Of a stretch of 64,000 bases of DNA, positions 16,961 through 24,620 are shown in pieces; the stretch's first letter is position 1; each line of letters begins with the position of its first letter. Where the stretch lies: the NCBI RefSeq assembly GCF_951805225.1, contig NZ_OX638201.1, positions 4,464,001 through 4,528,000 of the forward strand, given 5' to 3'. A program made the translations under genes and the position numbers. A model generated the notes under the pieces. The model was not told the origin of the DNA. It made no database searches and saw only the letters and a program-made list of their open reading frames with translations. This stretch comes from an uncultured Flavobacterium sp. (GTDB lineage Bacteria > Bacteroidota > Bacteroidia > Flavobacteriales > Flavobacteriaceae).

Positions 16961-17356
16961 CTAACAAGCACATTCGATTTTCAAACCTGCTTTTACACCA
17001 TTTGTTCCTTCGGTGGCATAACCGTCAAACTTCCACCACTCTATTCCGCCAATTAGTTCTTTTACCTTAAAACCAAGTTTAGCCATATTTAATGCACCTC
17101 TTGTCGAAGCATTACAACCAATTCCGTCGCAATACGTCACATACAAAACGTCTTTATCCAAGTGACTTGTGCTTTCGATCGTCATTTGGCGATGAGGAAT
17201 ATTAATCGCAGTTGGAATATGTTCTGCCTCAAAACCAAAAGCTTTTCTGGTATCAATAACAATTACTTTTTCTCCATTATTCAAAGCATCAAATAAATCA
17301 GAAGGATCCATTTCGAAGGCTAATTTGTTTTCATAATGTTTAATTTGTGCTTCCAT
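16961..17356 (-). CDS. Rhodanese-like sulfurtransferase
   Basis: A 131-residue single-domain rhodanese: VIVIDTRKAFGFEAEHIPTAINIP, then the active-site loop with YCDGIGCNAS, whose first Cys is in the catalytic position. Such domains carry persulfide sulfur for thiosulfate or cyanide detoxification or sulfur trafficking. The C-terminus ends in ECAC, two extra cysteines. Divergently arranged from a MetR-like LysR gene, a regulator family tied to sulfur amino-acid metabolism, which suggests (inference) that it is the regulator's target. Confidence 0.85.
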   Translation of the reverse strand: MEAQIKHYENKLAFEMDPSDLFDALNNGEKVIVIDTRKAFGFEAEHIPTAINIPHRQMTIESTSHLDKDVLYVTYCDGIGCNASTRGALNMAKLGFKVKELIGGIEWWKFDGYATEGTNGVKAGLKIECAC

Positions 17357-17386
17357 TTTTTTATAGTTTTAATGATTTTGTTTTTC

Positions 17387-17394
17387 CAAAAGTA
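17387..17394 (-). promoter_or_regulatory. Candidate -7 box of the rhodanese gene
   Basis: TACTTTTG on the minus strand, a perfect TAnnTTTG match 31 bases upstream of the start. Confidence 0.4.
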
Positions 17395-17481
17395 ATTCAG
17401 TAACACTTTCCATAAAAACGAAAAGAATTCATCACTTTGATTACTTTTTTTCATAGAAAAGCCACTCTAAAATTTCGTTTC

Positions 17482-17493
17482 TTTGTATACAAA
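17482..17493. promoter_or_regulatory. Perfect 12-base palindrome TTTGTATACAAA
   Basis: Sits 9 bases before the start of the LysR-type gene, in the divergent gap shared with the rhodanese gene. It could be an operator for autoregulation; it lacks a textbook MetR box. Confidence 0.3.
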
Positions 17494-17502
17494 TTCTCAA
17501 AA

Positions 17503-18405
17503 ATGGAAATCCGTCATTTAAAATTAATAAAAGCAATTGTCGAAGAAGGAAGCATTACCAAAGCAATTGACAAATTGTATTTGACACAATCGGCGTTGAG
17601 TCACCAACTCAAAGAAGCTGAATATCAATTGGGAACTCCTATTTTTCTGAGAACAAACAAAAAGCTGGTTTTGACCAAAGCTGGCGAGAAAATCTATGAT
17701 CTTGCCAACGAAATTTTGGACAAACTTTCTCAAACCGAATCCCAAATCAAACAAATGGTTTATGGCGAACACGGCGAAATCAGAATTAGCACAGAATGTT
17801 ATTCGAGTTATCACTGGCTTCCTCCGGTTTTAAAACAATTCCACAATTTGTACCCAAATGTAGAATTGAAAATTGTAACCGAAGCCACTCATATTCCAAT
17901 ACAAAAATTATTAGAAAATACGATCGATATTGCGATTATCAGTGATCAGATCAAAGACAATAATATCAAATATATTGAGCTTTTTCAAGATGAAGTTGTT
18001 ATGGCAGTTTCTGAAAATCACGCTTGGGCGGATAAAAAATATGTTGTTGCAGAGGATTTTATCAACGAACATTTACTGATTCATTCTCTTCCGATGGAAA
18101 CGGTAACGATTCATCAATTTCTTTTGGCTCCAGCCAAAGTAACTCCGAAGAAAATCACGCCGCTTCCTTTGACTGAAGCTTCTCTGGAAATGGTTAAAGC
18201 AGATATGGGCGTAATGTCTATGGCAAAATGGGCTTTATTACCACATTTGAAAAACAATCCGATAAAAGCCGTAAAAATTGGAAAGAACGGTTTAAAGAGA
18301 AAGCATTTTATCGCGATTAGAGAAAACGAGCAATATCCGGATTATTTTCATCATTTTATCACCTTTTTACAAAACGAAATCAATTTGCAATGGAATATTC
18401 AATAA
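17503..18405 (+). CDS. LysR-family transcriptional regulator, MetR-like
   Basis: Start at ATG 17503 (MEIRHLKLI), because the LysR helix-turn-helix begins there; the upstream in-frame start at 17437 only adds a non-family tail. 300 residues. Winged HTH about 1-60 with the SITKAIDKLYLTQSALSHQLKEAE signature region, then a LysR effector domain. The STECYSSYHWLPPVLKQF segment is close to the MetR signature, pointing to sulfur or methionine-related control. Its 3' end overlaps the next gene by 16 bases; it diverges from the rhodanese gene by 146 bases. Confidence 0.9.
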   Translation: MEIRHLKLIKAIVEEGSITKAIDKLYLTQSALSHQLKEAEYQLGTPIFLRTNKKLVLTKAGEKIYDLANEILDKLSQTESQIKQMVYGEHGEIRISTECYSSYHWLPPVLKQFHNLYPNVELKIVTEATHIPIQKLLENTIDIAIISDQIKDNNIKYIELFQDEVVMAVSENHAWADKKYVVAEDFINEHLLIHSLPMETVTIHQFLLAPAKVTPKKITPLPLTEASLEMVKADMGVMSMAKWALLPHLKNNPIKAVKIGKNGLKRKHFIAIRENEQYPDYFHHFITFLQNEINLQWNIQ

Positions 18406-18839
18406 GAAAGTGCGAAGTATCAGACTTGCCAAAATTGGTCATTTTATGTCAAAAACATGCCGAATATGAAAAAGCCGATTATTCGCCGGAAGGAAAAGAA
18501 GAAGGATTGAAAAAAGCATTGTTTGGCGAACATCCAAAATTAAACTGTTTTGTAGTTGCAACCGATAATGATATCGTTGGATATGTCTCTTATACTTTTG
18601 ATTTTTCGACCTGGAGCGCGGGTGATTTCTTGTATATGGATTGTCTTTATCTGGAAGAAAACACCAGAAACTTTGGAATTGGTGAAGTCTTAATCAACAA
18701 ACTTAAAGAAATTGCAAAAGACAAAAACTGTGTCAACATGCAATGGCGAACGCCTCAATTTAATGAAAGAGCGATAAAATTCTACAACAGAATTGGCGCA
18801 AAAGGAAAAGACAAAATTTGTTTCTTTTTAGATTTGTAA
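18390..18839 (+). CDS. GNAT N-acetyltransferase (SSAT-like)
   Basis: 149 residues, one GNAT domain. The FDFSTWSAGDFLYMDCLYL strand, the NFGIGEVLINKLKEIA acetyl-CoA loop and helix, and QWRTPQFNERAIKFYNRIGA near the end follow the spermidine/spermine N1-acetyltransferase (SSAT) layout, so a polyamine or similar amine is a plausible substrate; this is family inference. It starts within the last codons of the LysR gene and is probably co-transcribed and translationally coupled. Confidence 0.85.
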   Translation: MEYSIRKCEVSDLPKLVILCQKHAEYEKADYSPEGKEEGLKKALFGEHPKLNCFVVATDNDIVGYVSYTFDFSTWSAGDFLYMDCLYLEENTRNFGIGEVLINKLKEIAKDKNCVNMQWRTPQFNERAIKFYNRIGAKGKDKICFFLDL

Positions 18840-18879
18840 ACATTAATTCTTGAAATTTAATTTCGTGAATTCATCGATA

Positions 18880-18945
18880 ACCAACGGATTTAAATCCGTC
18901 TCTACAATATAAATCGTTCCTCCGGAACTTTTTACAAAAACATTA
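18880..18945. repeat. Partial copy of the transposase-flanking palindromic element
   Basis: Contains ACGGATTTAAATCCGT, then CTACAATATAAATCG, then GTTCCTCCGGAAC, in the same order and spacing as the elements at 26073-26229 and 26833-26997 (hairpin, CTACAATATAAATCG, hairpin). The hairpin arms differ but pair within themselves. Confidence 0.65.
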
Positions 18946-18970
18946 AGTTCAAATTAAACACAATATATTA

Positions 18971-19007
18971 AAACCTTAGAACCTCAGTTTCTTAGAACCT
19001 TAGAATT
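18971..19007. repeat. CCTTAGAA-type short-period repeat
   Basis: AACCTTAGAACCTCAG followed by TTTCTTAGAACCTTAGAA, the reverse-complement form of the GGTTCTGAGGTACTAAG repeats at 23355 and 29443. It directly abuts the start of the SDR gene. Confidence 0.6.
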
Positions 19008-19014
19008 TCAAAAA

Positions 19015-19833
19015 ATGACTCAAATAAGCATATTAGGTTGCGGTTGGCTTGGTTTGCCTTTAGCGAAAAGCTTAATCGTAAAAAAGCGTTATTCGGTAAA
19101 CGGATCAACAACTTCTGAAAATAAACTTACTGTTTTGGAAAATGCAGGAATAAATCCGTTTTTGGTAGCGCTTGAAAGCGAAAGTGTTTCTGAAAGTATC
19201 ATTCCTTTTTTAGCTGAAAGCGAAATCTTAATTATTGATATTCCGCCTAAATTGAGAGGAAATAATGATGTTTCTTCCCGAAAGGTTTTTGTCGAAAAAA
19301 TAGAAAATCTAATTCCGTTTATAGAAAAATCAACCGTAAAAAAAGTACTTTTCGTAAGTTCAACTGCGGTTTATGGCAATGACAACGGAAACATTACCGA
19401 AGAAACTATTCCGAATCCAGAAACTGAAAGCGGAAAACAATTGCTTTTGGCGGAAGCTATTTTACAAAAAAATCAAAATTTCGAAACTACTATTTTACGC
19501 TTCGGCGGATTAATTGGCGAAGATCGTCATCCTGTTAAACATTTAGCCGGAAAAGAAAACCTTGAAAATCCAGACGCGCCCATAAATTTAATTCATCAAA
19601 ATGATTGTATAAAAATCATTGAGGAAATAATAAGCCAATCAAAATGGAATGAAATTTTTAACGCCGTTGCACCTTTTCATCCAACTCGAGAGGAATATTA
19701 TACGCAACAAGCAAAAGAACAAAACTTAGTTTTACCCAAATTCAGCGCTGAAAAATCGAATATCAAAAAGACTATTTCAAGTGAAAAAATAGAAACTATA
19801 TTAAACTATCAATTTAAACTGGATGTTTATTGA
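19015..19833 (+). CDS. NAD(P)-binding SDR-family protein, YeeZ-like
   Basis: 272 residues with an N-terminal Rossmann motif ISILGCGWLGLPLA and the VLFVSSTAVYGN strand typical of extended SDR/epimerase proteins. The usual YxxxK catalytic pair is not present (a GKQLLLAE segment takes its place), as in the YeeZ group, so it may not be a classical epimerase. The start directly follows a repeat tract, without a clear promoter. Cytoplasmic; substrate unknown. Confidence 0.8.
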   Translation: MTQISILGCGWLGLPLAKSLIVKKRYSVNGSTTSENKLTVLENAGINPFLVALESESVSESIIPFLAESEILIIDIPPKLRGNNDVSSRKVFVEKIENLIPFIEKSTVKKVLFVSSTAVYGNDNGNITEETIPNPETESGKQLLLAEAILQKNQNFETTILRFGGLIGEDRHPVKHLAGKENLENPDAPINLIHQNDCIKIIEEIISQSKWNEIFNAVAPFHPTREEYYTQQAKEQNLVLPKFSAEKSNIKKTISSEKIETILNYQFKLDVY

Positions 19834-20095
19834 ACCATATAAGTTATGTAAGTTCATTTTAGTTGGATTGCTAAAACATTGAGATTAAAAATAATGTGGT
19901 TAAATATTTTACCGCAAAGTGCACAAAGTTTTTTTTAAGTTATACTTTATAAAAACACAAAGTTCGCAAAGCTTTATGTTGATCTAGCTTTGCGAACTTT
20001 GTGTTTTCTATGTGCAAAGTAAAATTAAATCTTAGCGCCCTTTACGGTAAAAACACACCCAGTTTTATATTTACTTCAATAACTTATATGGTTTA
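19831..20095. repeat. Three-layer nested inverted repeat (CGCAAAG family)
   Basis: Outer arms TGAACCATATAAGTTA (19831-19846) and TAACTTATATGGTTTA (20080-20095); middle arms TTACCGCAAAGTGC near 19908 and GCCCTTTACGGTAA near 20038; inner hairpin ACACAAAGTTCGCAAAGCT (19955-19973) and AGCTTTGCGAACTTTGTGT (19986-20004). The rest of this 304-base gap holds no gene. Related copies are at 29604, 32895, 36997 and 43156. Confidence 0.8.
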
Positions 20096-20137
20096 AAAAC
20101 AAAATTCTTATTTTCACTTCGCAAAATAACTTCTTTC

Positions 20138-22033
20138 ATGGTAAGACATTTCAGGTTTATATTCACTTTCAGCATTTTATTACTTTCATTATCGCAATGT
20201 TTCGCCCAAACAGATTCTACGGCAACAGAAGAACATGAACGTACTGAAAGAATAAAACAATTTCACTCAGACATTCTCGTTAAAGAAAACGGAAACATTG
20301 TCGTTACCGAAACTATTACCGTTTATGCCGCAGAACAAGAAATAGATCACGGTATTTTTCGCGAACTTCCAATGAAAAATTATTCACCTAAAGCTCGTAG
20401 AAATAATTTTTATACCGTTTTGGATGTTACCAAAGATTGGCTCAAAGAACCTTATCACACAAAAATAAATAGCGAGAATTTCACGATTTATGTTGGCGAC
20501 AAACACATTTCACTTAAAGAAGGAACTTATACTTATAAAATAACTTACGAAGTCGAAGCGCAAATTCTGCCATACGACAACTTCGACGAGGTTTATTGGA
20601 ATGTTACCGGAAACTATTGGCAATTTGAAATCGAAAATGTTTCGGCAAAAGTAATTTTACCAAACGGAACATCTATTTTACAAACGCATTGTTATACCGG
20701 AGTTTTAGGATCAAAAGAAAGTGATTGTAATTCAAAAATCGGTGGGAATTCGGTTTATTTTACTTCAAAAAATTTAAAACAAGAAGAAGGTTTTACTGTA
20801 GCCGTAGGATTTCCAAAAGGAATTGTTCATCAACCGTTCTTTTCACCGCATTACAAAATGGAGGAATTTGTCTCGGCAGGAAAATTGCTTTTAGCATTTC
20901 TACCCGTTTCAATTTGTTTCCTGTTTTTCTATTTTTCATGGAAAACCTATGGCAAAGATCCTTTACCTTCTTATGAAAGCAGTGAATCTATAGATTTAAA
21001 AGGACGTTTTTCTGCAACTTCGCTGCGATATCTAAAAGAAAGATATTCTAATTCTCAAACACTTTTGGTTTCGATAATTAGTCTTTCGATTAAAGGCGCG
21101 ATCGAAATTACCGGTAACGGATTACAGACATGGAAAGAAGGATTCGAATATTATCTGGTAAAAGGGACAAAAACAACAAATTTATCGCAGGAAGAAAATG
21201 CCGTTTTAGAGACTTTATTCAAAGAAAGTAACACTTTTGCAATCAACGCTGAATCTTACATTGTTTTTGGCGAGGCAGAAAAAGCGCTTGAAAAATCACT
21301 TAAAAGTCAATACAATCTAAAAGATTATTTTTCTTTCAATCTAAAACAAATATTTATTGGGGTGCTGCTCACAATTGTTGCAATTGCCGGATATAGTTAC
21401 TTAACGGCAGGCACAGCATTGTTATTTGTGATCTTTGGTTTTTCTATGATGATGCTTACCGTGCTATTAATCACTATAGCCATCAAGTCAATTAGAAGTA
21501 AACAAGCTGCAATAGCTTTTCCTTGCATTATTATTTCCATTTTTACTGGCGTTTTTACCTATGCTTCTTTTTTTGCCGTTAACATCGATAAAAACTATTC
21601 GGCTCTAAATGCATTAGTTATATTTTTACTACTTGCCGGTTTTGCAATATATCTGAGCTTGATTGGTTCTTATACTAAACTGGGACTTGCTGTAAAAAAC
21701 CAAACTGAAAATTTAAAACAGCAATTATTAAATTATGTTTTAGATCAAAATTCAGATATTATAAAAACATACGAAGAAAATCTTCCCTACGCTTTTGCAT
21801 TGAGTATTGAAAAAGAATGGAATTTAAAATTTGAAGAAGCCTTAAAAAATCTAAATTACACCAGTAACTGGATCAAAACCAGCGATGGTTCTGTGGGATT
21901 CTCCAATCAAATTGTAGTTCATTTTTATAATACTTATAATTCCTCTTCAGCTTCGAGCTCTTCCAGCAGCGGAAGTTCAGGTGGTGGAAGTTCCGGCGGA
22001 GGTGGTGGAGGAGGCGGTGGCGGTGGCTGGTAG
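20138..22033 (+). CDS. DUF2207 membrane protein with Gly-rich tail
   Basis: 631 residues: signal peptide (residues 1-23, ending CFAQ), an extracytoplasmic DUF2207 domain with the FHSDILVKENGNIVVTETITV start and a DHGIFREL motif (about 40-235), one TM helix (about 248-268), a cytoplasmic part, further TM helices about 400-500, and a C-terminal tail of Ser then Gly residues (about 600-631) that ends in a single Trp. DUF2207 proteins with a Gly-rich end are widespread and uncharacterised. Nothing around it hints at function. Confidence 0.85.
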   Translation: MVRHFRFIFTFSILLLSLSQCFAQTDSTATEEHERTERIKQFHSDILVKENGNIVVTETITVYAAEQEIDHGIFRELPMKNYSPKARRNNFYTVLDVTKDWLKEPYHTKINSENFTIYVGDKHISLKEGTYTYKITYEVEAQILPYDNFDEVYWNVTGNYWQFEIENVSAKVILPNGTSILQTHCYTGVLGSKESDCNSKIGGNSVYFTSKNLKQEEGFTVAVGFPKGIVHQPFFSPHYKMEEFVSAGKLLLAFLPVSICFLFFYFSWKTYGKDPLPSYESSESIDLKGRFSATSLRYLKERYSNSQTLLVSIISLSIKGAIEITGNGLQTWKEGFEYYLVKGTKTTNLSQEENAVLETLFKESNTFAINAESYIVFGEAEKALEKSLKSQYNLKDYFSFNLKQIFIGVLLTIVAIAGYSYLTAGTALLFVIFGFSMMMLTVLLITIAIKSIRSKQAAIAFPCIIISIFTGVFTYASFFAVNIDKNYSALNALVIFLLLAGFAIYLSLIGSYTKLGLAVKNQTENLKQQLLNYVLDQNSDIIKTYEENLPYAFALSIEKEWNLKFEEALKNLNYTSNWIKTSDGSVGFSNQIVVHFYNTYNSSSASSSSSSGSSGGGSSGGGGGGGGGGGW

Positions 22034-22074
22034 AATTCACACCGCAATTAGAACAATTAAATACACTATTCAAG

Positions 22075-22548
22075 ATGAATCATACAGTTCATATCCAGAC
22101 TCCTATAGGAATTGCGCGAATTATTGGGGACGAAAATGGAGTTTCGGAGATTTCTGTTTTAGATGAAGGAGAAATTTCTACAGAGATTCCCGATGAATTA
22201 AAAGATGCCGCTCTTCAACTTCAGGAATACTTTGACAAAAAAAGACTCACTTTTGATTTCAAACTAAACCCAAAAGGAACCGAGTTTCAGCAAAAAGTAT
22301 GGAAATCTCTATTAGAAATTCCATATGGAAAAACGATAAGTTACATGGATCAGACTAAAAAGCTGGGCGATGTAAAAGCAATTCGTGCCGTAGCATCTGC
22401 AAATGGCAAAAATCCGTTATGGATTGTCGTGCCTTGCCATCGTGTTATTGGCACAAATGGCTCGCTAACAGGTTATGCAGGAGGTTTATCTCGTAAAAAA
22501 TGGTTACTCGAACATGAAAACCCAACAACGCAACAAAGTTTGTTTTAA
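22075..22548 (+). CDS. ogt: Methylated-DNA-protein cysteine methyltransferase
   Basis: 157 residues. The suicide active site PCHRVIG near residue 123 and the preceding GTEFQQKVWKSLLEIPYGKT helix are diagnostic for O6-alkylguanine-DNA alkyltransferase. It transfers alkyl groups from O6-alkylguanine or O4-alkylthymine to its own cysteine. No AraC/Ada domain, so an Ogt-type stand-alone enzyme. It lies 41 bases after the DUF2207 gene, in the same direction as a nuclease and an AlkZ-like gene. Confidence 0.95.
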   Translation: MNHTVHIQTPIGIARIIGDENGVSEISVLDEGEISTEIPDELKDAALQLQEYFDKKRLTFDFKLNPKGTEFQQKVWKSLLEIPYGKTISYMDQTKKLGDVKAIRAVASANGKNPLWIVVPCHRVIGTNGSLTGYAGGLSRKKWLLEHENPTTQQSLF

Positions 22549-22634
22549 AAATTATAGTCTATTTCTTATATAAAATAGAATTTGTGTGTACTTTTATAAA
22601 TCTAAGATGTCTAATATCTAAGAAGTCTTAAAAC

Positions 22635-23348
22635 ATGATTGAAAAAATAAACCTCAACAACATATTATTTCTCGATATAGAAACTGTTCCGGAAGAAGAG
22701 AACTTCAATTCGCTTGACGCGGAAATGCAATCTTTATGGGATCATAAAACACAATATCAAAGAAAGGACGATTTTACTCCGGAAGAATTTTACGATCGCG
22801 CCGGAATTTGGGCCGAATTTGGGAAGATTATCTGTATTTCGGTTGGATATTTTACAATAAAAGGTGACGTCAGAAACTTTAGAGTAACATCGTTTTTTGG
22901 CGATGAAAAGAAGATATTAAAGGATTTCAATAATCTGCTGAACAATCATTTTAATCAGCCACAACATCTTTTATGCGGACATAATGCCAAAGAGTTTGAT
23001 ATTCCGTTTATTGCCCGAAGAATGATCATCAATCAAATTGCGATTCCGGACAAGCTTAATCTATTTGGGAAGAAACCTTGGGAAATTGCTCATTTAGACA
23101 CTTTAGAATTATGGAAGTTTGGCGACTATAAACATTTCACGTCTTTAAAGTTGCTGACTAAGATTCTCGGTGTTCCATCGCCAAAAGGCGATATTGACGG
23201 AAGTCAGGTTGGCCATGTTTATTACGTAGAAAAAGACATCGACAGAATCATAACGTATTGCGAAAAAGATACAATTGCCGTAGCGCAGGTTTTCCTTCGC
23301 TTACGCCGAGAAGAATTATTGATCGATGATGAAATTATTCATGTATAA
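22635..23348 (+). CDS. 3'-5' exonuclease, PolB-type DEDD family
   Basis: 237 residues with the three exonuclease motifs of the DEDD superfamily: LFLDIETV (Exo I), CGHNAKEFDIPFI (Exo II) and YCEKDTIAVAQ (Exo III; a Tyr precedes it). It resembles the predicted PolB_2-type stand-alone exonucleases. It likely trims DNA or RNA 3' ends in the cytoplasm. Placed between ogt and the AlkZ-like gene, in a run of same-strand nucleic-acid genes. Confidence 0.85.
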   Translation: MIEKINLNNILFLDIETVPEEENFNSLDAEMQSLWDHKTQYQRKDDFTPEEFYDRAGIWAEFGKIICISVGYFTIKGDVRNFRVTSFFGDEKKILKDFNNLLNNHFNQPQHLLCGHNAKEFDIPFIARRMIINQIAIPDKLNLFGKKPWEIAHLDTLELWKFGDYKHFTSLKLLTKILGVPSPKGDIDGSQVGHVYYVEKDIDRIITYCEKDTIAVAQVFLRLRREELLIDDEIIHV

Positions 23349-23354
23349 TTGAAG

Positions 23355-23423
23355 ATGCTAAGGTTCTGAGGTACTAAGGCACTGAGATTGCTTATCATGA
23401 ACTTATATAACTTATATGGTTTA
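23355..23423. repeat. Mixed short-period repeats
   Basis: CTAAGGTTCTGAGGTACTAAG-type units (23358-23386), then TGAACTTATATAACTTATATGG (23398-23419), which matches the outer arms of the nested repeat at 19831-20095. Confidence 0.6.
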
Positions 23424-23435
23424 ATTTTTTAGAAA

Positions 23436-24509
23436 ATGACACATTCGGAAATATCGCATTATCGTCTTATTTCGCAAAAGCTTTATAAATCGACTCCATT
23501 TTCGCCACAGGAAATTGTACGGCATTTAGGCGCGATGCAAGCGCAGGATTATGCGATGGCAAAATGGGCGATTGGTTCTCGCTGTGATTCTTCTGAAAAA
23601 GCGATTGAAGAAGCTGTAAATTCAGCAGAAATTATTCGAACTCATATTCTAAGACCAACTTGGCATTTTGTTGCTTCCGATGATATTTACTGGATGCTGG
23701 ATGTTTCGGCGCCACAAGTCAAACGATTTACCGCTTCGGCTGCCAAAAAATATGGTTATGATGATAAAAAACTAGATCAGGTTAATTCTCAAATCGAAAA
23801 AATGTTAAGTGGAAATAATCATTTGACTCGCGACGAAATCATGCAGGAACTTAATATCAAGAAAACTTCTAATGAAGATTTTTTAAGTGCCGCGATTATG
23901 ATGAATGCGGAATTGGATGGTTTAGTTTGTAACGGAAGAATGAAAGGCAAACAAATCACTTATTCTCTACTTGAAGAAAGAGTTATTAAACCAAAAAACA
24001 AACTTACAAAAGAAGAAGCGTTAGCAAAATTAGCGCTTAGATATTTCAAAAGTCATGGTCCTGCAACGTTACTTGACTTTTCGTGGTGGTCTGGTTTTCC
24101 GCCAACTACCTGCAAATTGACTATTAATGCAATAGAGTTGCAATTGAATTCTATTGAGATTGATAACCAAACTTATTGGTTTGGAAATGATATTTCTGTA
24201 GAATCTGACTTCCGCGAAAGCGTACATTTTCTTCCTGCTTTTGATGAGATTTTAATTTCGTATAAAACTCGTGAAGCATCTATTTTATCGGAACATCAAT
24301 CTAAAGCTTTTACCAATAATGGAATCTTTAAACCAATTATTCTCGAAAACGGAAAAGTTATTGGAACCTGGAAAAGAACTATTAAAAAAGATCACGCCAA
24401 AATAGAAACGCAATTTTTTCATGAAACCGAAAATCATAAAAAAGCAATTCTGTTTGAAGAGCTTAAAGCTTTTGAAAACTATCTGGGAACAAAAATTGTT
24501 ATTGAATAA
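23436..24509 (+). CDS. Winged-helix protein, AlkZ-like DNA glycosylase family
   Basis: 357 residues of the HTH_42 (PF06224) family. The N-terminal motif LGAMQAQDYAMAKWAIGSR has Q35 and Q37 as the QxQ pair that is catalytic in Streptomyces AlkZ, which unhooks DNA crosslinks; RPTWHFV near residue 74 is another family signature. The central part has three winged-helix-like segments. Many bacterial homologues remain untested, so glycosylase activity is inferred from the retained QxQ. Its neighbours ogt and the exonuclease fit DNA repair. Confidence 0.8.
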   Translation: MTHSEISHYRLISQKLYKSTPFSPQEIVRHLGAMQAQDYAMAKWAIGSRCDSSEKAIEEAVNSAEIIRTHILRPTWHFVASDDIYWMLDVSAPQVKRFTASAAKKYGYDDKKLDQVNSQIEKMLSGNNHLTRDEIMQELNIKKTSNEDFLSAAIMMNAELDGLVCNGRMKGKQITYSLLEERVIKPKNKLTKEEALAKLALRYFKSHGPATLLDFSWWSGFPPTTCKLTINAIELQLNSIEIDNQTYWFGNDISVESDFRESVHFLPAFDEILISYKTREASILSEHQSKAFTNNGIFKPIILENGKVIGTWKRTIKKDHAKIETQFFHETENHKKAILFEELKAFENYLGTKIVIE

Positions 24510-24620
24510 ATTGATTTTTCACTAAAAACATACGATTTCAGATAAAGAGTTGTTGTTTCAACGATAAATTCTTTGTGCATTTTATTGCTAAATAATTACA
24601 TTTACAAAAAAAACAGCGCT

